A stretch of 64,000 nucleotides of DNA, taken from assembly GCA_019321725.1 (NCBI GenBank), contig CM033115.1:5280673-5344672 (forward strand), written 5' to 3'. The first letter of the stretch is position 1. The number at the start of each line of letters is the position of its first letter. A model generated the notes under the pieces. It worked only from the letters and a program-made list of their open reading frames with translations, searched no databases and had not been told where the DNA came from. The DNA is from Paulownia fortunei (taxonomy: Eukaryota; Streptophyta; Magnoliopsida; Lamiales; Paulowniaceae). A program made the position numbers and the translations under genes. Below are positions 21,773 through 34,790 of this stretch, piece by piece.

Positions 21773-22918
21773 TCATGCCATTGGAAAGTTGTGGTCATTG
21801 TGTTCCTTCTTGTCTCCACTAGGATGCTTACAAGATGGGTTGTACAGTCTTAGGGTGTCAGGGTTGGGATGATGATGGTTGTCTTGAGCTTTATTGTACT
21901 CCATCAGATGACCATTCCGAATGAACCTCTCAACCTCATTCCTTAAACGGTAGCACTTTTCTGTGGTATGCCTGTTTTCTTTATGGAAGTGACAGTACTT
22001 GTTAGATTTCATCCGCTTGGGCTTTTTCTATCATTGGCTGGGGTGGTTGAATTACTAACCCCCGTTGCTCAGCAACCACCAATATCTCTGAAAATCTAGT
22101 GGTGAGAGGAGTGAAATAAGTGTACTAGCAAGCAACTCTTGGTTTACATGGGGACGCTTGTGCACTGCCTCTACAAAGCATTGTACGAACTCATGAAGAG
22201 GCTCCTCATCTTTTTGGGTGATTATGAATAAGTAGGCTACCATATTTGTGTACTTATGGTTAATAGAGAACTAGTGCAAGAATTTTTGTGTAAGCTATTC
22301 AAGACTAGTGATGCTCCACCCGAGTAGTTAATTAGATCAAGTTAATGCCTGCTTAGACTAGGTTGTTCGAAAAATCTTGCTGTATGCTACGTCACTTAAG
22401 TCATACAAGTTTTCTTTGGCGTAAAACTTGTCGAGATGCTCTTGTGGATCGCCAGTTCCATCAAATTTGGTGAGGTTACCTATCTTAACTCCGACTGGTA
22501 GGGACTCTGCTAAGATAGTGAGGGAGAACGGGTTTTGCATGGGGGGTGCTACCGCGAATAGGGGGCAATCCTCTTTTTGGTCGCATGAGCCTGTTGGGTG
22601 AATAGGTGTCACAATATATGTTGCCTTGGTCTCCCTTCATCACTTTCTACAGTCTCTAGGTAGGGATGCATGACTGCTTACGTCCTCGCGAGTATCGACC
22701 TCTTTGCACTTTGTTGCTTTTTGCCTCTACTCAGTTTTCTTGAGAGTTGAAGCCTGTCGGCTTCCACAGAGTGACTGAGGAAACTCTTCTTTACACTGGT
22801 TAACAATGCTATGCCCTACCACCTCACGCCTTTGCTCAGTCCTCTCAGGAGTTGGAACTAGACCTCGACCTCTAGGAGGTGAGTGAGGGGACTTTTCTGT
22901 ATGTACTTGGACTAGCAT
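21773..22918 (-). pseudogene. Gypsy gag relic, minus strand
   Basis: Minus-strand fragments in order: LTKFDGTGDPQEHLDKFY (about 22480-22430), a stop-rich stretch, then MVAYLFIITQKDEEPLHEFV (22243-22185), then KYCHFHKENRHTTEKCYRL (21995-21940), a zinc-knuckle-like C..H..H..C segment followed by RNEVERFIRNGHL. Stops and frame changes throughout. The same gag type as at 7745-8540 but a different element and orientation. Confidence 0.78.
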
Positions 22919-23899
22919 ATATTTAATTGTAATTATATCTCCACATAAAAAACTATTATTAACCTAATAACAACTAAAGTTAACTCTTAACACCTCAATT
23001 TATGAAATATACACATACATCAAATAATTCATACAAATACTTATAGGATAAAGAAAAAAATATGAGTGTCACAACTCTACACCTGAAAGAAAAATTTCAC
23101 CTCAAAATGTCTAACCTCGTTGTAGGAACTATTGTAGCTATCACTATCTCATCTTGTCTTCCCTCACTCAAGTCACCTCTGTATGACTTTTCTCCAAACT
23201 GCCTTGGCCAAAAGAATAGCTTATTCCTCCGGAACTTTACTACTCTAAATTCAAGTGTTGTTTATCCTAAAATAAATCATCATGCATGCTAATGATCTAA
23301 TTTTGCTTAAAGCTATGCTAAGGACTGGGTAGGCACTTAACAAGCAACAATATATGGAAAATATCATGCATGTAAAGCAATTGAATCATGTAAATCCAAT
23401 CAATATACCTCCTTCCTATTATTTCATAAGTTTTGAAAAAATTGACACTCAATTTTCCTTTTTGTCCGAAACAAAATTTATACTCATAAGGACTTACTTG
23501 AAATTCCAATTATCTTTTCCTGTTGTCAACGTAACTCTTGTGATGACTTGAGTAGTTAGCAGATGAGTTTTAGCAATTCATGTAATTTTTATAGTAGTCT
23601 ATCAACTCCAATCCCAACAAACCCCTTTTTTTTAACTTCATCCTATATATTAGGATCCTACGACACTAACTAATAAATACTAATGGTTTTATGTCAATGT
23701 TGTTAAAATATTATCTGACAAGTCAATTAATAGTGAGTTTTTATATTTTTGTAAAAATAATCTTATTACATTCTCAATTTTGTTCTTCTTGAAATCTGAA
23801 GAATTAGCAGCTCTCATTATTTTCTGAGAATTAGAATTTCTTGTTCATTTTCTTTAAAAATTTGCCAAAATTCTTAGTCAATAGTGCAAGTGAGTTTAT
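22919..23899. other. intergenic, no gene seen
   Basis: AT-rich. It may be decayed downstream sequence of the Copia gag relic on the right, but no motif can be named. Confidence 0.4.
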
Positions 23900-24510
23900 A
23901 TTTTATCTCTGCTATCAAGCTCATTTTGATAGTGGGATTTTGAACTTCCATTTGAAAAGCAAACCCTTTTTTCTTTTATCCCTTGTTTTACTTCAAATTA
24001 AATTCAAAAGTTTGTAAAGAGCCCATAAATACATCCAATCTTATTGTTGTAACATCATGAGCTTTGTCAATAGCAGTGATCTTGTAAGCAAACTTCTCGA
24101 GTGAAGACCTTAAGATTTTTCTTACAAGTTCGAAATCAATATATCTCTCCCAAATGCGTGGGTTTCATTTACTATGTAACATAATTGGCGTTGAAGTCAG
24201 CAATGATCTCATTCTCCTTCATCCTCAAATTTTCAAATCTCAATGCCAGCATTTACAATTTAAAGAGTCTTACTCCTGCAGTCCCTTTATATGAAACTAT
24301 CAGAATGTCCCATTTATCCTTTGTAGACTCACATGTAGAATTAAGCTTTCCTCAGGCTTGTAAACCTTATTCTTGTTTTTATCTGTTATAGGTGATGTTT
24401 CCAGTTGGTAGAACTCCATGCCATTCCCTTTCATCCAGTGATTTGATACATGTCTTCATTCTGGCTTTCCAGTAAGCCTAGTTTGTTTCATCTAACTGTG
24501 GAGGGCAAAA
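23900..24510 (-). pseudogene. Copia-type gag (UBN2-like) relic, minus strand
   Basis: On the minus strand, in shifting frames: AYWKARMKTCIKSLDEREW (about 24480-24425), STKDKWDILIVSYKGT (near 24330-24285), then MLALRFENLRMKENEII (about 24250-24200), then LEKFAYKITAID (near 24105-24065) and TTIRLDVFMGSLQTFEFNL (about 24050-23995). This order matches the UBN2 gag polypeptide of plant Copia elements. Several stops. No LTR, protease or pol was found beside it. Confidence 0.75.
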
Positions 24511-27500
24511 AATTGATCATCCTTCGCGTAGGTTATCTATACCTGTGAGAAATCAATCCTAAAATCTCACCAAATACACATTCGTGACGGGCTGTAGATG
24601 CTAATTGTAAGATCTATTTTTAATCAACTACCAACTTGTGGTTAATTAATAGATTAATTAAGGTTATCAATTGCATAATGTAAAAATTGACACAAGCATT
24701 TCTCACGTGCTTCAGTTACACCTACATGCATGGGTCATGCCCAGATGATGAACAATCCATTAATTATAAAGTTTTAAGAACAGTTTGGACTTAACCAATT
24801 AAAAAACTCCCTCTTCAAATTGTTGCCGTTTTTCTTGAACTCTTTAGATGAACTTGTTCAGTGAGCTTCCCGGATTTAGGAACAGTCTGTTGAACTCTCT
24901 TCAACTTTGAATGCAATTCATAAGACTGCTTAATCTTCTCCTAAAAAATGCAGTGTTCATCAATGTCTTAATGTCAAATTTAGTAAATTACTTTCCTTGA
25001 GACAGCTTTTATGCAGCTACATTGAATCTCAAAATCTCGGATAATTATCAAACTCAAGTTGTTACACCATGTTACAACAAATCTTCTTATCGGCTAGATA
25101 TGCTGCACTTATCCACTAGATTTTTTCTATCTTATCGGTTAGATCTTCTCCATCATATCCGCTAGAAGTACTCCTTTGATCTTTAGAATTTTTCTGAACT
25201 AACTATCTATGCATCTGAATCACATATCCCGAGCTTTTTTGAACAGACCATTCTGAGCACCTGTTAATTGTATGACTTAATATTTAATCACAAAACTATT
25301 TTGCTTAAATCATCAATTAGATGCAATAGTGTTGTTGCTATGTTTCAATATAGCAAACTCTAGATTTGAATTTCTCAAACAAGTTTCCAAAATTGCCAAC
25401 TGTAAACTTAACATAGTCATTGGATGATAATGAAAGGCACCTGCGATTTTGTCGAAATAAACTATCTGGTAATGCAGAAACTCGTTTTCCCAATTCAGCA
25501 TTTCATCCGACAGTGGACAATAATGAATTTCTAGTCTGGAAAGAATAGGCATTGCTCCTTGCCTATAACCACATGCTTTCTAAGAAAGGAAGCTTCTCCA
25601 TTATTTACATTACATCCTTCAATCTTTAGAATCTTTCTGAATTAGTTCCAGTAGCTTGTTGGCACTTAAGGAGCAGCCAGCTTGAGCCAGGTTTTATGTC
25701 TATAAGAACCCTAAGTCGAGCTAGAAAGCATCTCTTCCCCAACATAAGATCTCAGCCACAACCACAGCCCTTCTAAGAAAGGAAGCTTAGAAAAACGTAA
25801 TTTGAGTTGGTTTGAAAAATTATTGGGGTTCCAAGATATCCTGTCAGCTTTCTAATTGGAAAATGTATATTCAATTGATGAAGATTGGGACATGTGAACA
25901 AGATCTCACAACCCTCTTCAATTGAAAACATAGAATCACACTATTTTTTTCCAATTTGAGTTAATGCCATCGATGATTTTTAAAACAAGCTTTAAAATTC
26001 ATTGACATGTAATGTTGCTTCAAGACGTTGAAGATTCTTCATTTTGGAAACAGATTTCAAGTCTGTCATGTACCAAGCTGTTGAGCGCAAGTAAATATAA
26101 TTTTACTGAGAAAAAGAAAACAAAAGAAAGTTGATAAAAAAAATAAAGATAATGTTGTATCATTTGGACTGAAAAGGGAAAAAAAATCTTACTCTCTTAC
26201 TTACTAAAATTCAAAATGTAATGATACCATTAGATTAATTATGTTTGGACTTTGAATTTCATTGGAGAAAAGGAAGCAGAAGAGTTTAAAAATATAAAAC
26301 ACGAAGTCGTTTCATTTAGATTGAGAAAAGTGTGTATTTTCATCAATAAAACTCAAAATTCAAGCAATATTCATTCCTATTATTTTAACTTAATGAAACT
26401 AGGAAACTTATTTTCTAGATATAATCCAGCCCTGTCCAAGTACTTCTAAGTTAAGTATCATGGAAAATATAAAACTTTTCTATGAATCTAGGTAGGTAAT
26501 ATATCTATTTTTTTGACACTTATTAACATTCATACATGATTAAACTGAACCCAAAATATTATATTGTAATTATCCATTTAATTAGAAAAAAATCAAATTA
26601 CAACTAACTATGTACAAAATTATCATGGTACCTAAAATTACTCTTACACTATCAAAATGAACAAATTTCATATTCGATAATATTTTATTTCTAATTAGAA
26701 ATTTTCAGGTAGGATAGTTCAACTTAGTTTTTTTTCATAACAAGCACCCACATGCACGCATTAGTATCCCTATATCAATGTCAATGAAAACATGATATTC
26801 TTCTTGTAAACATGTATCATTTGTGCAATGCAATCTTGTTGAATAATTAATGTCCCATTTTAACAAAATTATAATTTAAAATAATTAAAGATCAAAACCA
26901 AGAATATTTCAGATTCATATCATTTGTGTGACCATGCACTATAGGAACACTACTTTATCTAAATTCAATAATAACAATTATTTATTACATACTGCTAATT
27001 TAATTAGTTCATCGGATACTATTCTAACTACTACATACTTGTTCTATACTACTCCAAATACCTTTTGCACTGGAGGTTTAATCAGTTGATGTGTTCAATT
27101 AAACAACCTTTCTCTTTTTTTTTCCTTATGTATGAAATTCCATTTTTATTTTCATGTCGGTGAATGAAATGTATATTCTTTATACATATCTATATAGTAT
27201 GCATTTCATACTACTTATACTTTCTTGATCACACCATGTTCATATAGCTAGATAGTATGCATTTCATATCATTTATACTTTCTTGATCACACCATGTTCA
27301 CAAACTCAAAACTAGAGAACCTACTCGCACTCGCTTTTCTCCTCTACCATCAATTATGACGCGGTTAAAATTGACATCAAATAAATTTAGCTTTTCTGAA
27401 TAATTTACACATCAAATTTGGGGTTTCATGAATTTGATTCAAAGAATCTAACCTATAACCTATAAAATATCAAAGAGTTAGGAGAAATACTGGGTTTCTC

Positions 27501-27756
27501 TAGCACAACCTCTTCAACACTCAAGTTAGAAATCATTCAAATCATAAATCAATCAAATCATAAATCACAAAAATTAGATATCGGGTGTATGGAGAATAGT
27601 CAATATTAAAATCACTCAAGTATTGTATCACGTAATATAGATATGAATAAGACATAAATTAGAATACCTCAATTCATGAAGGGAAATATATATTTATATA
27701 AAGAGAGAAGATAGCTGCCTTATGTGATAAATCTATTTTGTTGTATCAGATTAGAG
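24511..27756. other. intergenic, mostly unrecognised
   Basis: AT-rich. A minus-strand patch at about 25300-25680 (MEKLPFLES across frames, then MPILSRLEIHYC) is faintly reminiscent of leucine-rich repeats of resistance genes, too weak to call. A 58-bp tandem duplication lies at 27195-27303. Otherwise nothing recognised. Confidence 0.35.
27195..27303. repeat. 58-bp tandem duplication
   Basis: TAGTATGCATTTCATA at 27195 recurs at 27253, each followed by TTATACTTTCTTGATCACAC and CATGTTCA. Confidence 0.85.
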
Positions 27757-29188
27757 TATCTGTCACTTGTCTAGCAAAACAAGTGAATCTCATATGTTTC
27801 CATAGTTTATAACTTATAATCCTTGGCCAAGGCGGGATAAATGTTAAATGGAAGTTTTCTAACAATTCGTCACAAGTTATTGAAACTTGAAATGGAATCA
27901 TAGTTGTTGAGCAATTAGGATTTCGACTATTAATCTATGCCTTTCACTGAATGGGGAGATTAGATGATGGAAGGACCTTATGTGTATGATACTTATAATT
28001 GTAATAGGTTCACTCGCTAATTTACCTAAAATTAGGTAGTCATAACACACTTGTTAGGTGTTTTTTATGATTTGTGGCGTTCTTAAAATTAAGAAGTTAA
28101 TTTTAATTAGATTAATTAATCAAAATAATTATTATTCATAAGTTGCAATTATTGTAATGCCACTGCTAGTTTAGTTGTGAACCTAAAAGGTCACATACAA
28201 TTTGAGATGGAACATTTCTAACTTAGAAATTGATCCAATGAGTTGGATCCAATTAATTAGTAATGATTAATTAATTAGGCTTAAATTAATCTAATGAGTT
28301 GAATTAATTATTCAATTAATAATTGAATTATTTATTTGGATATAATAAGATTAGAAAACCCAATTGGAGTAGAAAAATTATTTGATTGGATCAAATTTAT
28401 TGTATAAATCATAAATTAATTTACTCAATTAAATAATTTGATTAGGTGAGTTGGATGGAATTAATTAATTAATTGAATTTGGACTTAGATTATTAATTGG
28501 ATTAATTGTGAGATTTATTTTAAAGTGTAAGTTTAATTCAATAAAGCCCGTTAGGAGAGGCCCACGAGAGATATTAGAAAAAGATGAAAACCCAAGAGTT
28601 TAATTTTTTAGAAGTCTTTAAGTATCTTTGGAAGATAAAATAGATATAGTTGGAAATCTTTGGCAGATTTATAATCAACCAAAAATTTTTCAATCAATAA
28701 AAAGGAGGCCAAAAATATCAAAAGTAGGACTCTTAGAATTTTTGACCCCTATTATAAAAACCAACGGGCCAAAAATTTGAGTATGAATTCTTCTCTAGAT
28801 TTTATCTTCAACCATAATTTTTATTTTTCATCTAAGTATTAATTTTTTTTCACTTCATAAACTAGGTTAGTATATGAATTAGAATTGCTAGCAGAATTAT
28901 AATTCCATGTTCCTGCTCAAAGTGTGGACTAATTTGGAGAGGAGACTCTTGGATTCGCATGAACCAGATTCAAAAAAGAAGGCTAGCAATTGATTGCTTC
29001 ATACCCTATGATAATCGGAGTGCTTAAAGGTATAAATCGAACATTTTGTTTTGTTTTATAACTATTGAAATTTATGAGATTGTTAAAATTTCATTGGATC
29101 TAGGGTATTGTTTAATTGTTATAACATACTTATCTTTAAAAAAATTATTTTTTCGCTATGTATACCCCGAGATCAAACGAACCTAATA
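27757..29188 (+). repeat. 5' LTR remnant of the Copia element
   Basis: Aligns with 33124-34423 and with the latter part of the solo LTR at 8626-10817. It ends ACCTAATA directly before the primer-binding site, which fixes the LTR end used for the solo copy. Confidence 0.82.
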
Positions 29189-30640
29189 GTGGTATCAAAG
29201 CCATGATTTGTGCGATTTCAATTGGATCTAATTTATGCTTATGTATTTAATTGTTAAATTATTTTTCAATTTATTTAATTGTTAAATAGAACATGTGCAA
29301 TTGAATTTGATTCAGTTGTCGAAATAAAACACATGGCATGATCGCTAATAGCAGCACATGCAGTAGCTACGTGCTCAGCGTACAGCATGAAGGAGGCATT
29401 GGACTACTTTGTTGTGTTGGATTGCAAAATTCAATTTTTTAGAATTTTAATTAAACTATTAATTTTAATTTTTTGAAATATGTGTTTTTCGTAAAAATTG
29501 AGATTTTATCTTAAGTTATGAAATTATAATTTAAATGAATGGTAAACTTACATGCTTTTATTAATTCATGAGATGTATTTATGGGTATGTATGTGATAAT
29601 GATAGAGCCATTTAACTAATGTGATTGGATTATTATGTTTTTAGTTTTAAAATGGGACCTGTGAGTATTTTATTCTTTGCTTGTATGTACTTTATATTTT
29701 TGAAATGAGAGTAGCATAGGGTGATTTTTTTTTTAATTTTTGGCAGACCAAAAAAAGAACCAAGATGGAGAATCAAGAGAAGACCCATGAATGTATGAGA
29801 TATATTCCTATAATAGAAATTAGTTTATGTTTATATTTTATTACTCTTAGACCGATCTAAATCCATTTTTGGCTCAAATGGATTACATAGGATTGATCCA
29901 TGATCATCCAAGTTCTGTATGTATTAGATGTTTGCGTAAGGTTTATTTAATATTTTCTTATGATATGATTTCCATTAATTGAATGCAAACACATTAAATA
30001 AACTAAGATTAAAATTGATGAGATCTTGGTTAAAATATATAACCCCACTTGAATTTAAATCAAGTAAAGGAATTTTTGAAATTCCGATTAGATATGGATA
30101 AAATTGAGTTGGGCCCAATAATCCATACCTACAATTCAAAGTAGATGACATGATGCTACCTTACTTTATCATTGGCTTGGAGTTGTGAAATTACTCTATA
30201 ATGGAAAGTTGTGATCTCTGCTAAGCATGTAAATGCCCATGGGATGGACTCACCTCTAAGTTGGTCATGAGTTGTGGAATGTTTTGATACTCCATCTACA
30301 TAGAAGTTTTATGGGTCTTGCTTGACACTTAGTACTATATGGACTCATAAAATTGGGGTATATAGGAATAAGTGAGGTAAAATACCTTAAGAGCTGTTTG
30401 GAGATACAATCGATAAAAGTTAACTATCTTTTAATATGTTTTATGGGCTCATAAAATTGGGACATACAATGTATTGATTATGCCTCAAGTCCACTAGGAA
30501 ATAAAATTTTTCGAATTTCCATTAGGAGTGATGGAATTTGAATAAAATAGTAGAAAATATTTAATACTAAAGACCTTATTGTAAATAAATATATTTTTGA
30601 AAGAATACTCATTTTCTGCCTCATTTTGATTTTTGTAGAT
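29189..30640 (+). other. Copia 5' leader
   Basis: Primer-binding site TGGTATCAAAGC at 29190-29201, then non-coding AT-rich leader. A duplicated ATGGGCTCATAAAATTGGGA-type motif occurs near 30341 and 30444. Confidence 0.6.
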
Positions 30641-31030
30641 AATCTATACAAATGACTAAAAATCTACTTGCAACAATCTTGGAAGCTAACGAATTAACTG
30701 GTCCCAACTTTGTTGATTGATTGAAAAACCTTTGGATTAATTTTGCAGTCCAAAAAGAAGGATAACATACTTGATGTTATTTCGACCCCGGCTGAGCTGG
30801 TGGACGCCACTAAGGAGTAGCTTGCAGATTATCACAAGCTAATTGATGATGATCTGCAAGGTCAATGCTATATGATAGCATCAATATCAAACGAGTTATA
30901 GAGGCAACATGAGAATATAACACATGCTGCCTATATCCACCTTCATCTGAAGGAGTTGTATAGTGAACACAATAGGCAGGTGAGATATCAGATCGAAAAT
31001 GCTTTTCAAGACTAGTATGATGGAGGGCTC
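30641..31030 (+). pseudogene. Copia gag relic
   Basis: Fragments such as ILEANELTGPNFVD, then DNILDVISTPAELVDATKE, LIDDDLQGQCYMIASISNEL and LHLKELYSEHNRQVRYQ, with stops and frame changes. This order matches the start of a Copia gag. The zinc knuckle is not seen. Confidence 0.72.
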
Positions 31031-31054
31031 TTCAATCCATGATCATAGATTGAA

Positions 31055-32470
31055 GATGATAGTTCTCATTGGCTGCAAATGGGTCTATAAGTGGAAGGTT
31101 AGAGTAAATAGAGAGGTAGTGACCTACAAAGCACGACTAGTCATGAAAGGTTATACTTGGAAGCAATGAATTAATTTTGAGGAAACTTTTTCACTAGTAG
31201 TGATGATTAAATCTATCCAAATACTACTAATCATATCAGCGTATTATGACTACAAAATATGATAAATGGGTGTGAAGACCACTTTATATAATGAAAATAT
31301 TAAGAAAAGATCTATATAAGGCAGCCAAAAGGCTTCATATCCAAAGTGAGTGAGCAAAAGGTTTGTAAGCTCTAGACATCCATTTATGAACTCAAGTAGG
31401 CTTCCCGAAGTTGGAACATTCAGTTTGATGAGGCAATCAAGTTATTTGATTTCCATAAGAACCCATGAACCTTGTATCTACAAGAAGGTTAGTGGGAGCA
31501 CAGTGATATTTATTGTGTTGTTTGTTGATGATGTCCTACTTATTGGAAATAATGTAGGAATACTGCAGTCAACTAAGACTTGGTTGTCTAATCAGATCTC
31601 CAGTTCTCCATTGGGAAAAACATCCTTTATTTTTGGAATAAAAGATCTATAGAGATAAGTTTAGAAAGATGATCGGACTATCCCAATCTACATATATAGA
31701 TTAATTGCTAATGAGGTTTAGTATGAAGGAATCTAAATAAGGATTCTTACCAATGAGTCATGACATTTCTCTCTTAAAGGCTATGTATTCTAAGACTCCT
31801 GAGGAGAGAGAGAATGGCTTGTATACCTTATGCGTCTGCTATTGGAAGCATAATGTATGGTATACTATGTATGAGGCGTGATGTCTCATATGTTTTGAGT
31901 GTCACGTGCATATATCAGTCCAATTTAGTTGAGGAACACTGGAAGACCGTAAAAATGATCCTTAAGTACTTAAGAAGAACTAAGGATATCTTTCTTGTGT
32001 ATGGCTCTAGAGACTTGAAACTAGAATGTTATACTGATTCTAGTTTTTAGTCCAATATTTATGACCCAAAGTTCATGTTCGGATATGTATTCACCATAAA
32101 TGGGGGTGCGGTTAGTTAGAAGAGTTCCAAGTAGGAGATGATCTCAAATTCTACCATCGAAGCTAAATACATTACTGCATGTAATGCAGTAAAGGAAATT
32201 ATTTGGATGAGGACCTTCATCCAAGAGTTGTGTGTAGTTCCATCCATTGTTAATCTTGTATTGATATACTGTGATAACAATGGAGCTATTGCACAAGCAA
32301 AAAAACTAAGATCTCATCAAAGATCCAAGCACATTATTAGTCGATACCACTTGATTAGAGAGATCATTGGTAGAGGCGGCGTTACAGTGGATAGAGACGC
32401 TTTAGAAGAAAATGTAGCAGACTCATTGACCAAACCCCTAGTACAGAAGGTATTTGATGGACATCTTTAG
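31055..32470 (+). pseudogene. Copia reverse transcriptase and RNase H relic
   Basis: The reverse transcriptase starts abruptly (IGCKWVYKWKVRVNREV, then YKARLVMKGYTWKQ), then IFIVLFVDDVLLIGNN near 31505-31550, with FVDD in place of YVDD. RNase H follows (CYTDSSF, stop; then STIEAKYITACNAVKEIIWM; then IYCDNNGAIAQAK; then RSKHIISRYHLIREII) and the end TKPLVQKVFDGHL at about 32430-32470. The last 110 residues (32138-32470) remain open. Protease and integrase are absent between gag and reverse transcriptase. Confidence 0.83.
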
Positions 32471-32520
32471 AAGATGGGTCAGAAGTATATGGGCACTTGG
32501 CACTATGGCAAGTAGGAGAT

Positions 32521-34423
32521 TGCTAGAGTAGTGCTCGACACACCAAGTAGTTTGGGCGTCATTTATACCTTTGTATTTGTAAAAATAATCTTTTTCAAAT
32601 TCTATTAAAAAAATAATTAAATTTTTTAATCTTTAATTGTATATAGTAATTAGATAAAGTCGCTAGACCAAACATAGCTACGAGGCATGGTCATATATTT
32701 GATGCTAATCATGGAATATGCCTATAGGGCTTTGGTCATAAACTAGCCTGAGTCGAGGGTTTTTTTGAGATGGGACATCAAATAGCCCAATAGAATCGCA
32801 TATATGATGCATGCTCGCATGAGGAAGATGTCTCGTTTCATGAACATTGGTGTAGTGATGCTAGTGAATGTATGCGGGTGCGTGTTAGAGAAGAAGTACA
32901 CTGAACAAACTTATTGAATTTTTTTAATTAGAAACGTTATTTATTGAAATAATAATGTTTATGTTATGATAGTGCATGATTAGTCCTTGGACTTGAGGCA
33001 CCATGGTAGCCTTGTGTATGTCGTGTTTTATTTTGATGTATCTTTTGATTGCTTGACAATCATAAAGGGAGTACTTTGGATATTGTATTGATATGTATGG
33101 AGGTTAATAAATAGCCAACAAAGGATCCGTCACTTGTTTAACAAAGCAAGTGAATCTTTTAGATTTTCATAGTTCATAACTACGAAGTCTTTGCTCAAGA
33201 CATGATAAATGTTAGATGAGGATTTTCTAATGATTCGTTATAAGTCATTGAAACTTGAAATGGAATCACAGTTATTGAGCAATTATGGTTTTAACTGTTA
33301 ATCCATACCCTAAATTCAATCGCGAGATTAGATGATAGAATGACGTTATATGTATGGTACTCATAATTGAAATAGGTTCACTAGCTAATTAACTTAAGAC
33401 TAGATAGTCATGATATATTTGTTAGGCGTTTTCCATGACTTGCGACGTTCTTGAAATTAACTTCTTAATTTCAAGTGGATTAATTAGTAGGATTAATTAA
33501 TTAGAATAATTATTATTCATCAATTGAAAATATTACATGCCCACTGTTAGCTTATTTGTGAACCTAGAGGGTCACATAATTTGAGATGGAATATTTATAA
33601 CTTAGGAATTGATGTAAGGAGTTGGATTCAATTAATTAATGAAGATTAGTTAATTAAATTTAAATTAATTCAAAAAGTTGAAATATTATTTTAATTAAAT
33701 AATGTAATTATTTATTTGGGATTAATAAGATTAGGAAGGCCAATTGGAATGGAATAATTATTTAATTGAATCAAAATAATTGTGTAAATTATAAATTAAA
33801 TTAATTGTTAAATTAATTTATTCAATGAAATACTTGAATAATGTAATTAGGTTTAATTTAATTAGGTGGGCTAGATGGAATTAATTAATTGAATTTGAGA
33901 TTAGATAATTAATTGAATTAATTATGAAATTTATTTGAAAGTTTAAGTCCAATTTAATGAGACCCATTAGGAGAGACCCACAATGATTGTTTAAAAAAGA
34001 TGGAAACCCAAGAGTTTGATATTATTGAAAGTCTTTAAATATCTTTGTAAGATAAAACAGATAGAGTCGAAATTTTTTGGGAGATTTGGAATCAACCAAA
34101 AATATTCCAACCAATAAAAAATGAGGCCAAAACTACCAAGAATGGGACTCTTGAAATTTTTTACCCTTATTATAAATACCAATGAGCTGAAAATTTGAGT
34201 ATGAATTCTCCTCCAAATTTTCAGCCATTAAGAAATAAAATACGGAGAAAATTATTTTTTCCTCCATCTTTTCTTCAACCAAAAATTCTAGCTTTTGTCT
34301 ATGTATTAATTCTTTTCTCAAGTTGATATAAGGACCAATGTTCTCTATATTCACTCTATAAACTAGGTTAGTAAAAGAATCGGAATTGCTACCGGAATTA
34401 TAATTTTGTGCTCTTGCTCAAAA
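32521..34423 (+). repeat. 3' LTR of the Copia element, truncated
   Basis: Starts TGCTAGAGTAGTGCTCGAC right after a purine-rich tract (AAGTAGGAGAT, 32510-32520). It stops near 34423 within LTR sequence (TTGCTCAAA), where SIRE-like RNase H coding begins without a gap. Confidence 0.84.
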
Positions 34424-34790
34424 AGCAGAATTACGTATCATTGTCCATTACTGAGTCATAATGCATTGTAACGGGTAATTGCTATTCTTAAGTATTGCAG
34501 ATGAAATAAATGTTGGAGGATTATGAAATAGGGCAAGATGTTTTAATTGCTTATTGTGACAATTCTAGTATTGTAAATATTTCTAAGAATCCTATACAAT
34601 ATTTAAGGACAAAACATATAGATATTTAACACCATTTCATAATGGATTTAGTTGAGAGAAATGTTGTGACTATTGGCTTTGTTTTAACTGAAAATCAATT
34701 AGGTGACATTTTCACCAAAGCCCTCGATTTTCAATGGTTTGATGTATTGAAATAGTCCCTTAGTGTCTATGTGTTGTAGCAAGTATGTCA
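34424..34790 (+). pseudogene. Copia (SIRE-type) RNase H C-terminal relic
   Basis: Frames reconstruct to KQNYVSLS, then MLEDYEIGQDVLIAYCDNSS, then NISKNPIQYLRTKHIDI (stop) HHFIMDLVERNVVTI, then ENQLGDIFTKAL. The motif order is that of SIRE/Maximus-type Copia RNase H. In-frame stops are present. Confidence 0.82.

Larger units (their letters stand above)
17289..22918 (-). mobile_element. Gypsy-type relic with gag only, minus strand
   Basis: On the minus strand a gag relic (22918-21773) is followed by non-coding spacer, then a region ending at 17289 with features of a Gypsy LTR: a TATA-like TTATAAATT and the terminal stretch CTTGAGCATCGAAGGGTC then TCGGGTCGACA. No protease, reverse transcriptase or integrase is seen, so it resembles TR-GAG or LARD derivatives. 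It is split by a solo LTR at 19708-21343 and carries two minisatellites. The 5' LTR is missing and the right boundary near 22920 is uncertain. Confidence 0.6.
27757..34423 (+). mobile_element. Copia LTR retrotransposon, internally deleted, both LTRs truncated
   Basis: A 5' LTR remnant (27757-29188), a Met-tRNA-type primer-binding site (TGGTATCAAAGC, 29190-29201), a gag relic, a pol relic missing protease, integrase and part of reverse transcriptase, and a 3' LTR (32521-34423). The 5' LTR lacks roughly its first 600 bp and the 3' LTR about its last 270 bp. Same family as the solo LTR at 8626-10817. No target duplication can be sought because both outer ends are lost. Confidence 0.85.

Noticed and set aside
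25300..25690. Minus-strand patch faintly like leucine-rich repeats (MPILSRLEIHYC)
   Set aside because: Too short, no repeat register and no NB-ARC motifs nearby.
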